64,000 nucleotides of DNA from an uncultured Pantoea sp. (GTDB lineage Bacteria; Pseudomonadota; Gammaproteobacteria; Enterobacterales; Enterobacteriaceae), in the NCBI GenBank assembly GCA_913778495.1, contig CAJYVD010000034.1, positions 213,500 through 277,499 of the forward strand, given 5' to 3'. How positions within the stretch are numbered: position 1 is the first letter of the stretch; each line of letters starts with the position of its first letter. Positions 1 to 9,117 of the stretch are shown piece by piece. Position numbers and translations under genes: made by a program. The notes under the pieces are model-generated. The model saw nothing but the letters and a program-made list of their open reading frames with translations, was not told the origin of the DNA and ran no database searches.

Positions 1-592
1 GATTAAACGCCAGCTGGCGGCCGAAATAGTGTTCCTCAGCGGGTACGCCGTTAAGCAGGCGCGCGCTCTCACCCGCCAAACCGTCCACCGCCGCTTTACC
101 GTGGCTGGAAACGGACACCAGATTCGTCACCTGCAAACGGCCTAGCCCGGCGCTGTCGACCAGCGGTTTGATCGCGCTCAGCAGCTGGCTCACCAGCGCA
201 TCGGCCACGCTAATGATATTGCGGTTGCGGTAATCGGCCAGCACCTGGGGATTCACATCCGGCACCACAAGCGGCACATCGGGTTCCAGCGCGAACAGAT
301 CGCTGCTGTCGATCACCAATGTGCCCTGGCTGGCGGCCTCTTCAGCATAGCGCACCGAGGCGTCACGTCCGGCCACAAAAAACGCCAGCTGCGCCTGCGA
401 CCAGTCAAACGTGGCCGCATCCTGCACGCGCAGTGAGCGACCATCAAAACGCAGGCTTTCACCGGCGCTGTTTTCACTCGCCAGCACATACAACTCACCA
501 ACCGGGAACTGGCGTTCCGCCAGCAGTTCCAGTACAGCGTTCCCTACTGCGCCTGTTGCGCCCAAAAGCGCAATATTCCAGCCGTCAGACAT
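1..592 (-). CDS. usg: USG-1 protein, aspartate-semialdehyde dehydrogenase homologue (3' part beyond window)
   Basis: The frame is open from an ATG at 592 to the window edge, so only the N-terminal 197 residues are visible. It begins [17 protein letters not shown], the Rossmann NAD(P)-binding turn of the semialdehyde dehydrogenase family, and matches the E. coli Usg sequence I remember throughout. Where true aspartate-semialdehyde dehydrogenases carry the catalytic cysteine (N-C-S/T), this protein reads [17 protein letters not shown], with no cysteine, as in other Usg proteins, so it is probably not a working dehydrogenase. Function of Usg is not established. It lies 98 bp upstream of where pdxB ends and is on the same strand, the usual pdxB-usg order. 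Confidence 0.93.
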   Translation of the reverse strand, partial: MSDGWNIALLGATGAVGNAVLELLAERQFPVGELYVLASENSAGESLRFDGRSLRVQDAATFDWSQAQLAFFVAGRDASVRYAEEAASQGTLVIDSSDLFALEPDVPLVVPDVNPQVLADYRNRNIISVADALVSQLLSAIKPLVDSAGLGRLQVTNLVSVSSHGKAAVDGLAGESARLLNGVPAEEHYFGRQLAFN

Positions 593-690
593 GTTGGTTT
601 ACCTCAGACAATGACATAAAAACAGAGAGCGGTAGTGATACCGCTGATGAAATCAGACCTCTCCCATGCCGCGATCGGCGCGGCATGAGC

Positions 691-1815
691 TTAACACTGT
701 GCGCGAAAGCCGAGCTTTTCCAGCATGGCGGCGGTCGCGGCGTCGTCACACATTACCCGCAGAGAAGACCATTCACGGCGCTCCTGATACTGCTTGCGCA
801 GGCGGTCAAACGCCCCTGGCTGGGTCGCGACTTTGCGCAGCGGCGCATCGTCGCGGCGCACATCATACACCAGGTGCACCAACCGTTTCAGCACGGCTTG
901 ATCGAGCGCGCCATGCAGCGTTACCGCGCTCACGTCTGGCACCGGTAACAGGCTCTCCAGCGCCACATGCTGCGGCTGCCCTAAGAAGTCGCACCACGCC
1001 TCAAACACTTGGGTGGTGCCGCGCGCTTTGCCTTCTAGCGTGTAGCCCGCAATGTGCGGGGTGGCGATGTCCACCTTGTCCAGCAGCGCGGGATTGAGAT
1101 CCGGCTCGGGCTCCCAGACGTCGAGCACCACGCGTAAATCCGGACGCATATTCATTACCGCCAGCAGCGCGGCGTTATCGACCACCGCGCCGCGGCAGGC
1201 ATTGATAACAATCGTATTCGGCTTCAACGCCATCAGCAGCGCCGCATCCGCCAGGTGCCAGGTTTTGTAAGGCCCTTCTTTAAACAGCGGCGTGTGGAAC
1301 GTGAGGATATCCGCCTCAGCCACCAGATCCTCCAGCGAGCGGAAGTCACCGGCATCGCCGCGATCGGCGCGCGGCGGATCGCACAGCAGCGTCGTCACGC
1401 CCCAGGCTTCAAGCCGCGCCTGCAGTCGACTGCCGACGTTGCCCACGCCAACAATGCCCACGGTGCGCTCGCGTAAATCAAAGCCGTCTCGCTCAGCTAA
1501 AAACAGCAGCGCCGAGAACACATATTCCACCACCGCAATCGCGTTGCAGCCAGGCGCCGCCGAAAAACCGATGCCCGCCGCCGTCAGCGAAGCGTCATCA
1601 ACGTGATCGGTGCCCGCCGTGGCGGTGCCGACAAACTTCACCGGCGATCCCGCCAGTAGCGCAGCGTTGACTTGGGTGACCGAGCGCACCATCAGGGCGC
1701 TGGCGTCTTGAAGGGCGGCTGCGGGCAGTGGACGTCCCGGCACCGCCACCACCTCACCGGTGCGGCTGAACAGTTCACGGGCGTAAGGCATGTTTTCATC
1801 AACGACGATTTTCAC
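691..1815 (-). CDS. pdxB: Erythronate-4-phosphate dehydrogenase
   Basis: PdxB oxidises 4-phosphoerythronate to 2-oxo-3-hydroxy-4-phosphobutanoate, the second step of the DXP-dependent pyridoxal phosphate pathway, in the cytosol. The 374-residue protein belongs to the D-2-hydroxyacid dehydrogenase family: a catalytic N-terminal lobe, the NAD-binding signature [20 protein letters not shown] at about residues 118-137, the catalytic region [10 protein letters not shown], and the C-terminal PdxB dimerisation domain. I chose the GTG at 1815 (reading [16 protein letters not shown]) because it aligns with the E. coli start and has an AGGA about 8 nt upstream; the open frame continues further upstream to 1890 but that extension has no family similarity. 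Usg follows downstream on the same strand. Confidence 0.96.
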   Translation of the reverse strand: MKIVVDENMPYARELFSRTGEVVAVPGRPLPAAALQDASALMVRSVTQVNAALLAGSPVKFVGTATAGTDHVDDASLTAAGIGFSAAPGCNAIAVVEYVFSALLFLAERDGFDLRERTVGIVGVGNVGSRLQARLEAWGVTTLLCDPPRADRGDAGDFRSLEDLVAEADILTFHTPLFKEGPYKTWHLADAALLMALKPNTIVINACRGAVVDNAALLAVMNMRPDLRVVLDVWEPEPDLNPALLDKVDIATPHIAGYTLEGKARGTTQVFEAWCDFLGQPQHVALESLLPVPDVSAVTLHGALDQAVLKRLVHLVYDVRRDDAPLRKVATQPGAFDRLRKQYQERREWSSLRVMCDDAATAAMLEKLGFRAQC

Positions 1816-1985
1816 TGTGGCGGTCCTGTGTGCAGATGATATAGAGGGCGCATATTCTGACATAAAGCAGGACATTCGCCTAACCGACACGCCCCGGCCG
1901 CACGCGGTAAAAAATGTCAGCTTTTACTACCTCTTTGCGCCCGCACGCACGTAAACTCTGCGCGGATTCTCTAAGGAAGCGAGCC

Positions 1986-2885
1986 ATGAATATGCTGTTC
2001 CCGCTGATCGCGGTACTGATCTGGTCGATTAACACTATCGTCAGCAAACTCTCAGCCGAGAGCATCGATCCAGCGGCCATTTCATTTTATCGCTGGCTGC
2101 TGGCCTTTTTCGTGTTGACCCCTTTTTGCCTGCCGTCGGTCTGGCGCCAACGCGCCGTCGTGAAAGCGCACGCGTGGCGCTTGTTGCTGCTTGGGCTGCT
2201 GGGAATGGTGCTGTATCAAAGCCTGGCCTATTACGCCGCGCACAGCGTGTCGGCGGTGATGATGGGCATTTTGGGGGCCACGATCCCGCTGCTGACTATC
2301 CTGCTCAGCGTGCTGGTGCTGCGCCTGGCGCCGACGCGCGGCATTCTGGCGGGCGGTTTGTTATCGTTTGTGGGGCTGGTGTGGCTGGTCAGCGCCGGAC
2401 AGCCTGCGCGACTGCTGGAGCAGCCGCTGGGAGCGGGCGAAGTGATGATGCTGGCGGCGTCCACGTCATACGCGCTGTACGGCGTATTAACCCGGCGCTG
2501 GGCCATTCCGCTATCGGTATGGCACAGCCTGTACGTGCAGATTTTTTTTGGCGTACTGTTGCTGCTGCCTGGCTTCCTGCATGCACCTGCGGTCACGCTC
2601 AACGCGCGCAACTTACCGCTGGTGCTCTACGCCGGGCTGCTGGCATCGATCCTCGCCCCCTACCTGTGGATCATGGGCGTGCAACGCCTCGGCGCCAGTA
2701 CCACCAGCCTGTTTATGAATTTTGTGCCGGTATTTACGGCGGTGATTGCCGTGCTATTTCTGCATGAGCAGCTGCATGCCTATCACTGGATAGGCGGCGG
2801 GATGACGCTGGTCGGCGTGATGCTGGCGCAGCGTGTGCGAACGCCGCTGCGTCAGGCCCGGCCGATCAGCGAAAGCGAACCGTGA
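1986..2885 (+). CDS. DMT-superfamily (EamA) transporter
   Basis: A 299-residue hydrophobic protein with about ten transmembrane segments and two internal EamA repeats; the first repeat starts MNMLFPLIAVLIWSINTIVSK and the second contains the typical LYAGLLASILAPYLWI...GASTTSLFMNFVPVFTAV run. Family members export amino acids or other small metabolites; the substrate cannot be read from sequence. The ATG at 1986 follows AAGGA at good spacing and removes an unlikely basic N-terminal extension present in the longer open frame from 1914. Its last 20 bases overlap tail-to-tail with the histidine kinase gene on the other strand. It sits in a segment absent between pdxB and flk in E. coli. Confidence 0.9.
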   Translation: MNMLFPLIAVLIWSINTIVSKLSAESIDPAAISFYRWLLAFFVLTPFCLPSVWRQRAVVKAHAWRLLLLGLLGMVLYQSLAYYAAHSVSAVMMGILGATIPLLTILLSVLVLRLAPTRGILAGGLLSFVGLVWLVSAGQPARLLEQPLGAGEVMMLAASTSYALYGVLTRRWAIPLSVWHSLYVQIFFGVLLLLPGFLHAPAVTLNARNLPLVLYAGLLASILAPYLWIMGVQRLGASTTSLFMNFVPVFTAVIAVLFLHEQLHAYHWIGGGMTLVGVMLAQRVRTPLRQARPISESEP

Positions 2886-4242
2886 TGCGCAGCCCGCCGA
2901 GCTGCGGACTGCGGTCCAGCTGCAGCTGCGCGCCGTGCCACACGCATATATCACTGACCAGCGCCAAACCGATGCCCGCCCCCGGTAAGCCCTGATCGTT
3001 AAGGCGACCAAAGGGGCGCAGCGCCTGCTGCTGCTGCTCGGCAACAATGCCCGGCCCGCTGTCTTCGAGCGTCAACGTACGCTGGCACACACGGGCGGTA
3101 ATCATTCCGCCGTACGGCGTGTATTTCACCGCGTTGTCCAGCAAGTTCGCGCACAATTCAGCTAACAACACGCCGTCGCCTTGCACATCGCACGCCTCGT
3201 CGCCTTCGAAACCTAAATCTATCTGCTTGCGCCGTGCTGCGGCGTAGCTGCTGAGGCAGGCCTGTTGCACAATTTCACTGAGATTGACGCGGCTCAGGTT
3301 TTTCTCTTCCCCGTGGCGGGCTTTGATCTGCGCCAGCTGCAATAATCGCCCGGTCAGCGCGATAGTGTCATCCAGCGTGCCCCGCATACCTTCCAGGCTT
3401 TCGCGCCACTGCTGCGGATCGTCGCTGCTGAGGGCCACGCCGACCTGGGTTTTTAAGATGGTCAGCGGCGTGCGCAACTGGTGAGAGACATCGGCGCTAA
3501 ACCGCTCCTGCCGCGCCAGCAGGCCGCGCAGACGCGCCAGATGACGGTTAAACGCCGCGATCAGCGGCTGTAGCTCGGCCCACGGCAGCAGCGAAGGCAG
3601 CGGCGTCAGCTCGCCTGGCGCGCGGCGCAGCATAATACGCGACAGGCGCCGCAATGGCCGCAGCACTTTGCGCAGCAGTAAGCTGGCCAGCAGCAGCGTC
3701 ATCAGCACCAAAAAACTTTGGCTAATCAGGGCAGTGTGCAGCAAGCTTTCGGCGAAAGCGTGGCGCGAGTTCAGCGTCTCGGCAACCAGCACGAGCGCCA
3801 TGCCCTCTACGCCCTGTTCGCTAACCGGCTGCCACAGCGCGGCGACGCGAATCGGCTGCTTGCGGTAGTGCGCATCGTAAAAGTGCACCAGCGCCGGATA
3901 GGATGTCGAAAGCGGCGCATTGCGCGGCAGGCCGGGCAAATCAGGGTAGCCGGACAGCGTCTTTCCCTGCGGGGAAATAACCTGATAAAACAGCTGATCG
4001 TTCATGTTGCGCTCGAAACTGTCCAGCACCACCCACGGCACATCCACCCGCAGTTGCTGATGGCGGACTTCCAGCCGCTCCGCCACGGTGCGCGCCGACG
4101 CCAGCAGGGAACGATCGTACGCCTGATTGGCAGCCTGCATGGCGCTTTGATAATGGGTATACACCGACAGCGCCCACAGCAGGAGCAACGGTGCGCCCAG
4201 CCACACCAGCAGTTCTCCGCGCAGCGTGTTGATCAGGCGCAT
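2866..4242 (-). CDS. tctE: Sensor histidine kinase, TctE type
   Basis: A 458-residue membrane sensor kinase. An N-terminal transmembrane helix (about residues 11-30), an extracytoplasmic TctE-type sensor domain, a second helix (about 160-185), a HAMP-like linker, then the kinase core: H box FSADVSHQLRTPLTILK with the phosphorylated histidine, N box ANLLDNAVKYTPYGG, and ATP-lid glycines (LEDSGPGI, GAGIGLALVS). The start codon at 4242 overlaps the end of the response regulator gene, and an in-frame ATG at 4251 is also possible. With the adjacent regulator and the divergent tctCBA operon it is expected to sense tricarboxylates such as citrate, as Salmonella TctE does; the ligand here is inferred from neighbours. 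Confidence 0.88.
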   Translation of the reverse strand: MRLINTLRGELLVWLGAPLLLLWALSVYTHYQSAMQAANQAYDRSLLASARTVAERLEVRHQQLRVDVPWVVLDSFERNMNDQLFYQVISPQGKTLSGYPDLPGLPRNAPLSTSYPALVHFYDAHYRKQPIRVAALWQPVSEQGVEGMALVLVAETLNSRHAFAESLLHTALISQSFLVLMTLLLASLLLRKVLRPLRRLSRIMLRRAPGELTPLPSLLPWAELQPLIAAFNRHLARLRGLLARQERFSADVSHQLRTPLTILKTQVGVALSSDDPQQWRESLEGMRGTLDDTIALTGRLLQLAQIKARHGEEKNLSRVNLSEIVQQACLSSYAAARRKQIDLGFEGDEACDVQGDGVLLAELCANLLDNAVKYTPYGGMITARVCQRTLTLEDSGPGIVAEQQQQALRPFGRLNDQGLPGAGIGLALVSDICVWHGAQLQLDRSPQLGGLRITVRFR

Positions 4243-4904
4243 GCATGGCACTCAAGGCTGTAGCCGAGACCGCGCAGCGTGACGATCGCCACGTCGCTGC
4301 CGGCCAGCTTTTTACGCACCCGATGGACGTAAAGCTCGATACTTTCCGGACTGGCCTCATCGGTTAAGGTAAAGGTTTGTTCATACAGGTGCTGGCGCGA
4401 CACCGGTCGGCCCGGACGCTGCATCAGCGTGGCGAGTACGCTGGCCTCGCGCGGCGTCAGCAGCAGCGGCTTGTGATTCAGCAAAAAATAGCCCTCGCTA
4501 TCGCGTTCCAACTGGCCGATGCGCTGATTTTGTAACGTCTGTCCCTGGCTACGACGCAGCAGCGCGCGCAGGCGCGCCTCCAGCTCGTCCAGCTCGAAGG
4601 GTTTGGTCAGGTAATCATCGGCACCGCCGTTTAACCCCTGCACGCGCTGTTCCAGCGCACTTTGCGCCGTCAGCAGCAGCACCGGCACCGCCTGTCCCCG
4701 TTTGCGCAATCGCGCCAGCACCGCGAGGCCATCAAGGCGCGGCAGATAAATATCCAGTACCACCAGCGCGTACTCTTCGCTTTGCAGAATGTGGTCGGCC
4801 GCTACGCCGTCGGCGACCCAATCCACCGCGAAGCCTTTTTGTGTGAGCGCCTTCTGTAACCACTTCGCCAACTCGACCGTATCTTCCACCAGTAAGAGAC
4901 GCAT
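4233..4904 (-). CDS. tctD: Response regulator, TctD type (OmpR family)
   Basis: A 223-residue OmpR/PhoB-type regulator. The receiver domain (residues 1-115) has the acidic pair E7-D8, phospho-acceptor D51 in VVLDIYLPRLDG, T79 and K101 in LTKPFEL; the C-terminal winged helix (about 125-220) ends in the normal YVHRVRKKL and TLRGLGYSL strings. I start at the ATG at 4904, 8 nt after AAAGGA; another ATG at 4919 would add five residues. It is the first gene of a two-gene operon with the kinase (overlapping 10 nt) and is divergent from tctC, so its natural target is the shared 117-bp intergenic region. Confidence 0.93.
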   Translation of the reverse strand: MRLLLVEDTVELAKWLQKALTQKGFAVDWVADGVAADHILQSEEYALVVLDIYLPRLDGLAVLARLRKRGQAVPVLLLTAQSALEQRVQGLNGGADDYLTKPFELDELEARLRALLRRSQGQTLQNQRIGQLERDSEGYFLLNHKPLLLTPREASVLATLMQRPGRPVSRQHLYEQTFTLTDEASPESIELYVHRVRKKLAGSDVAIVTLRGLGYSLECHACA

Positions 4905-4911
4905 ATCACAT

Positions 4912-4975
4912 CCTTTCATTTTACCCGTGGGCTGAAAGGTAAATGAAAGGTTGCTGTTTTAACAATTCAGCAACC
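4912..4975. promoter_or_regulatory. Candidate TctD operator region between tctD and tctC
   Basis: The short divergent gap holds a near-perfect inverted repeat, CCTTTCATTTTACC (4912-4925) against GGTAAATGAAAGG (4938-4950). The right arm is also the second member of a direct repeat TGAAAGG at 4933-4939 and 4944-4950, with 11-bp periodicity, the arrangement OmpR-family dimers usually bind. Directly after it lies a second perfect inverted repeat, GGTTGCTG (4949-4956) and CAGCAACC (4968-4975). That these are TctD sites is inference from position and spacing. Confidence 0.5.
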
Positions 4976-5021
4976 GTGAATTTTGGGTAGCAATCACATA
5001 CTGGAAGAGAGAGTGAAACGA

Positions 5022-6002
5022 ATGATGAGAAAAACACTACGCGGCCTGGTGACCACAACCCTGCTTGCCATGACCGTTTCTGCCGCGTGCGCCGCTGCAC
5101 CGGATCGCACCGAGTGTATCGCGCCGGCAAAACCTGGCGGTGGATTCGATCTTACCTGCAAACTGATCCAAGTTTCGCTGCAGGAAACCGGACAAATTCA
5201 GTCACCGATGCGCGTCACGTATATGCCCGGCGGCGTTGGCGCGGTGGCCTACAACGCGATTATCGCCCAGCGTCCGGCGGAAGCAGGCACGCTGGTGGCG
5301 TTTTCAGGCGGATCGCTGCTGAATCTGGCGCAGGGCAAATTTGGCCGCTACAGCGAAAGCGACGTGCGCTGGCTGGCGGCGGTCGCCACGGATTATGGCA
5401 TTGTGGCGGTGCGCCACGATGCGCCGTGGCAAAACCTCAATGAATTGATGGCCGCCATGAAAAAGGATCCCACCAAAGTGGTGGTGGGCGCGGGCGCCTC
5501 GATTGGCAGCCAGGACTGGATGAAAACGGCGGTGCTGGCGCGTAAATCAGACATCGATCCGCGCAAAATGCGCTATGTGGCCTTTGAAGGCGGCGGCGAG
5601 GCGGTGACTGCGCTGCTCGGCAACCATATTCAGGTGGTATCAGGTGACATGAGTGAGATGGTGCCACACCTGCAGGCGGGCAAGCTGCGCGTGCTGGCGG
5701 TCATGGCGGATAAACGCCTGCCGGACGAATTAGCGAACGTGCCCACCGCCAAAGAACAAGGCTATGACATGACCTGGCCGATTATTCGCGGGTACTACCT
5801 TGGCCCGAAAGTCAGCGATGCCGATTACCAGTGGTGGCAGGACGCCTTTAAAAAGCTGGTGGCCACGCCGGAATTTCAGAAGCAGCGCGCGCAGCGCGGC
5901 CTGTTTGAATTCAATCTGTTTGGCAGCGAACTGGACGCTTACGTGAAAAAACAGGTAGCTGATTACCGTGAGCAAGCCAAATCCTTTGGCCTGGCGAAAT
6001 AG
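5022..6002 (+). CDS. tctC: Tricarboxylate-binding periplasmic protein TctC
   Basis: The extracytoplasmic solute receptor of a tripartite tricarboxylate transporter. The protein has a signal peptide (basic start, hydrophobic TTLLAMTVSAACA, cleavage after ACA-A around residue 26) and then the TctC/Bug fold; the segment from RTECIAPAKPGGGFDLTCKL onward is nearly identical to Salmonella TctC as I recall it, including GGGSL-type and SIGSQDWMK ligand-loop regions. Start choice is uncertain: ATG 5022, ATG 5025 and GTG 5013 are all in frame behind GGAAGAGAGAG. It is followed after 11 bp by tctB and then tctA, a classic tctCBA operon, and is divergent from tctDE. Confidence 0.95.
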   Translation: MMRKTLRGLVTTTLLAMTVSAACAAAPDRTECIAPAKPGGGFDLTCKLIQVSLQETGQIQSPMRVTYMPGGVGAVAYNAIIAQRPAEAGTLVAFSGGSLLNLAQGKFGRYSESDVRWLAAVATDYGIVAVRHDAPWQNLNELMAAMKKDPTKVVVGAGASIGSQDWMKTAVLARKSDIDPRKMRYVAFEGGGEAVTALLGNHIQVVSGDMSEMVPHLQAGKLRVLAVMADKRLPDELANVPTAKEQGYDMTWPIIRGYYLGPKVSDADYQWWQDAFKKLVATPEFQKQRAQRGLFEFNLFGSELDAYVKKQVADYREQAKSFGLAK

Positions 6003-6013
6003 CGGAGGCGACG

Positions 6014-6445
6014 ATGAGCGATCGTATTTTTGCTGGCCTGTGGCTGGCGCTGTGTGTGGCCGGGCTGTTCATTGCCTGGCAGATCCAGAGCGAATACAGC
6101 TACGAGCCGGTTGGCCCGCGCCCGTTTCCGATGCTGCTGCTGGGATTGATGGCAATCTGCGCCGTGATGATGCTGGTGCGTAAACCCGACACGGTGCAGT
6201 GGCCAAATGCGACCACCTTGAAAAAGCTGGCGCTGCTGTGCGTAATGCTGGCCGTCTACAGCTGGCTGTTTGAACGGCTGGGGTTTGCTATCTGCACCGC
6301 TCTGCTGACCTTTGGCATCGGCCTGCTGTTTGGCGCACGCGCCTGGGCCGCCGCGCTGTCGGGTGTGGTGATGGGCAGCGCCCTGTTCTACGCCTTTGAT
6401 CGTTTACTGGACGTCACGCTGCCGGTTGGCAGCTGGCTGAGCTAA
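6014..6445 (+). CDS. tctB: Tripartite tricarboxylate transporter small membrane subunit TctB
   Basis: A 143-residue inner-membrane protein with four predicted hydrophobic helices, the small permease subunit of the TctCBA citrate/tricarboxylate uptake system. The N-terminal SDRIFAGLWLALCVAGLFIAW helix and the PVGPRPFPMLL-like turn (here EPVGPRPFPMLLLG) are typical of the TctB family. The ATG at 6014 has GGAGG upstream. It lies 11 bp after tctC and 11 bp before tctA, so the three are surely cotranscribed. Confidence 0.93.
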   Translation: MSDRIFAGLWLALCVAGLFIAWQIQSEYSYEPVGPRPFPMLLLGLMAICAVMMLVRKPDTVQWPNATTLKKLALLCVMLAVYSWLFERLGFAICTALLTFGIGLLFGARAWAAALSGVVMGSALFYAFDRLLDVTLPVGSWLS

Positions 6446-6456
6446 CCGGAGTCATT

Positions 6457-7965
6457 ATGGATACCTGGTCTTTTTTGATGCAGGGTTTTGCGGTCGCCAT
6501 GACGCCCGAAAACCTGATGATTGCGCTGATCGGCTGTTTTATCGGTACGGTGGTGGGATTGCTGCCGGGGCTCGGCCCCATCAACGGCGTTGCCATTCTG
6601 ATGCCGCTGGCCTTTGCGCTGCACCTGCCGGCGGAGTCGGCCCTGATCTTGTTGGCAACGGTGTATATCGGCTGCGAATATGGCGGTCGTATCTCCTCCA
6701 TCCTGCTGAACGTGCCGGGCGATGCTGGTGCGATCATGACGGCGCTGGACGGCTACCCCATGGCGCAGCAGGGTAAAGCGGGCGTAGCGCTGTCGATTTC
6801 CGCCGTCAGCTCCTTTATCGGCTCCACTATCGCCATCCTCGGTATTATTTTGTTCGCCCCCCTGTTGGCCAACTGGTCGCTGGCGTTCGGACCGGCGGAA
6901 TATTTCGCCCTGATGGTGTTCGCGATTGCCTGCCTCGGCAGCATGATGAGTCACAATCCGCTGAAGTCGTTTCTCGCCGCGCTGATAGGACTGGGCATGG
7001 CCACCGTGGGCGTGGATGCCAACACCGGCGTATATCGTTTCACCTTCGAGAGCGTGCACTTATCAGATGGCATCCAGTTTGTGGTGGTGGTGATTGGCCT
7101 GTTCTCCGTCAGCGAAATTCTGCTGATGCTCGAGTCCACCAGCGGCGGACAGAAACTGGTGCGCGCCAGCGGCCGCATGATGTTCAATATGAAGGAAGCG
7201 GCGCAGTCCACCGGCGCCACGCTGCGCTCGTCGTTTATTGGCTTCTTTGTGGGCATCCTGCCCGGCGCCGGCGCCACCATCGCCAGCGCCATCGCCTACA
7301 TGACCGAGAAGAAAATCAGCGGCAGCGATCAGTTTGGTAAAGGAGATATTCGCGGCGTGGCGGCACCGGAAGCAGCCAATAACGCCTCCGCCTGTGGTTC
7401 ATTTATTCCGATGCTCACCCTCGGCATCCCCGGTTCCGGCACTACCGCCGTGATGGTGGGCGCACTGACGCTGTATAACATCACGCCGGGTCCGGCCATG
7501 TTTACCGAACAGCCCGACATTGTTTGGGGCCTGATTGCCGCGCTGCTGATTGGTAACGTGATGCTGCTGGTGATGAACATTCCGATGATCAACATCTTCG
7601 CGCGCATGCTCGCTATCCCGCTGTGGTTCCTGGTACCGGCGATTGCGGCGATCTCCGCAGTTGGCGTTTACGCGGTGCATAGCACCACCTTTGATCTGCT
7701 GCTGATGGTGGGGCTGGGCATCTTCGGTTATATCCTGCGCAAAATGGATTTCCCGATGTCGCCGCTGATCCTCGGCTTCGTGCTGGGTGAAATGCTGGAG
7801 CAGAACCTGCGTCGCGCACTCTCAATCAGCAACGGTGAGCTGCCGATCCTGTGGGAAAGCCCCATTTCCAAGGTGCTGATGGTGCTGGCTATCGCCGTGC
7901 TGGTGATACCGCCGCTGTGGAAACGCCTGCGTCGCAAGCGCCTGCAAACGGCTGACGTAAAATAA
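6457..7965 (+). CDS. tctA: Tripartite tricarboxylate transporter large membrane subunit TctA
   Basis: A 502-residue permease with about 12 transmembrane segments, the large channel subunit that works with TctB and receives substrate from TctC, driven by an ion gradient. The signature region GCFIGTVVGLLPGLGPINGVA (here residues 21-42) and the second repeat FFVGILPGAGATIASAIAY around 266-284 are the duplicated P-G-x-G substrate loops of the TctA family; SGTTAVMVGALTLYNITPGP is also conserved. Sequence tracks Salmonella TctA over its whole length. A strong terminator hairpin follows about 30 bp downstream. Confidence 0.95.
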   Translation: MDTWSFLMQGFAVAMTPENLMIALIGCFIGTVVGLLPGLGPINGVAILMPLAFALHLPAESALILLATVYIGCEYGGRISSILLNVPGDAGAIMTALDGYPMAQQGKAGVALSISAVSSFIGSTIAILGIILFAPLLANWSLAFGPAEYFALMVFAIACLGSMMSHNPLKSFLAALIGLGMATVGVDANTGVYRFTFESVHLSDGIQFVVVVIGLFSVSEILLMLESTSGGQKLVRASGRMMFNMKEAAQSTGATLRSSFIGFFVGILPGAGATIASAIAYMTEKKISGSDQFGKGDIRGVAAPEAANNASACGSFIPMLTLGIPGSGTTAVMVGALTLYNITPGPAMFTEQPDIVWGLIAALLIGNVMLLVMNIPMINIFARMLAIPLWFLVPAIAAISAVGVYAVHSTTFDLLLMVGLGIFGYILRKMDFPMSPLILGFVLGEMLEQNLRRALSISNGELPILWESPISKVLMVLAIAVLVIPPLWKRLRRKRLQTADVK

Positions 7966-7994
7966 ATCGCTGCCTGCGCCCGACTACTGTTACC

Positions 7995-8021
7995 GCCCCC
8001 GTGGATTTCCCGGGGGCTTTT
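7995..8021 (+). terminator. Rho-independent terminator of tctCBA
   Basis: GCCCCC (7995-8000) pairs with GGGGGC (8012-8017), followed by TTTT. It sits just after the tctA stop and before flk, so it ends the tct operon. Confidence 0.75.
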
Positions 8022-8084
8022 GCTATCATATGGCCTCGTTTTTCCGGCGCACCCGGATCTGACCTCGTTTTCAAGGATTCCGCC

Positions 8085-9116
8085 ATGCAACCTCTCAGCG
8101 GTCCCGGTGTGCCCGCGGGCGATCGTTCACCTCTTACCGATGCCTCTGGCGCGTTACGCCCCGGCGGTCCGGCCGGCGAGCAGCCGTTATCACCCGCCCA
8201 GCGCACCACGCTGGAGCGTTTGATTGTGCGCATCCTGTCGCTGAGCACGCTTAAAGCACCGGAACTCTGGGCAGGCGTGCGTCATGAAGTCGGGGTAAAG
8301 AGCGATGGCGAGCTGCAGTCGCGCCATTTTCCCGCAGCCGAGCAGTATCTGAATAATCGCCTGACCCAGGTGCAAAACAGCCACGCTACGCGCCAGCTTC
8401 AACAGCAATTGATGGAGAAACTGCCGCAGGGCAACAATCGTCAGGCGGTCAGTGATTTTATTCGTCAGCAGTTTAACCAAACGGTGCTCAGCGCTCTGAC
8501 GCAGGACCAGCTGCGGCAGGTATTGACCATGCTGCAAAACGGGCAGATGGCCATTCCGCAGCCGCAGCAGACGCGCGTGTCGGATCGCACGCTGTTACCC
8601 GCCGAGCAGCAGGCGCTTAATCAACAGGTCACGCGCCTCGCGGCCGCCACCGGTGAGTCACCGGTGAAGCTGCTGGCTGACACCCTGAAACTGGCGAACC
8701 TGAAAAGTGGCGATCCGATACCTTCGCGTCACTTCCCGCTGTTATCGCAATATCTGCACGTACGTCAGACCTTGAGTCAGCACAGCGCACCGACGCTGCA
8801 AATGCTGGAGAGTTCGCTCAAACAGCCGATGAGTCAGGATGAGCAGCGACTGCTGGAGGAGTACAGCCTGCAGCGCTTCCAGGCTACGCCGCAAACGGTG
8901 CTCACCACCGCGCAAACGCAGGATCTGTTGAACCTGCTGTTCTCTCGCCGTCTGGAGCGCAGCAGCGAACAGCCGCTGGCTGACAGCGCACTGAATCCGC
9001 AGCCGATCTGGTCGCCGCTGGTGCCAATTCTGCCGCGCCCGCTGGCACAGCGCCCGATGCTCACGTTAGCGCTTGCCCTGGCGCTGGCCTTTTTCCTGAT
9101 CTGGCTACTGGTGTAA
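8085..9116 (+). CDS. flk: Flagella biosynthesis regulator Flk
   Basis: A 343-residue protein with a proline/glutamine-rich N-terminal soluble part and a single C-terminal transmembrane helix (LTLALALALAFFLIWLLV), the tail-anchored layout of Flk. In Salmonella Flk prevents premature switching of flagellar export substrate specificity before the P and L rings are complete. Conserved stretches shared with E. coli Flk include SRHFPAAEQ, GNNRQAVSDFIR and IPQPQQ. The ATG at 8085 follows AAGGA; the open frame extends to 8001 through the terminator and that part is not coding. In E. coli flk abuts pdxB; here about 6 kb is inserted between them. It ends 1 bp from the convergent rhodanese gene. Confidence 0.92.
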   Translation: MQPLSGPGVPAGDRSPLTDASGALRPGGPAGEQPLSPAQRTTLERLIVRILSLSTLKAPELWAGVRHEVGVKSDGELQSRHFPAAEQYLNNRLTQVQNSHATRQLQQQLMEKLPQGNNRQAVSDFIRQQFNQTVLSALTQDQLRQVLTMLQNGQMAIPQPQQTRVSDRTLLPAEQQALNQQVTRLAAATGESPVKLLADTLKLANLKSGDPIPSRHFPLLSQYLHVRQTLSQHSAPTLQMLESSLKQPMSQDEQRLLEEYSLQRFQATPQTVLTTAQTQDLLNLLFSRRLERSSEQPLADSALNPQPIWSPLVPILPRPLAQRPMLTLALALALAFFLIWLLV

Positions 9117-9117
9117 T

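Noticed and set aside
1-592. Usg as a truncated pseudogene
   Set aside because: The frame is intact to the window border; the missing end is due to the cut. The absent catalytic cysteine is normal for Usg.
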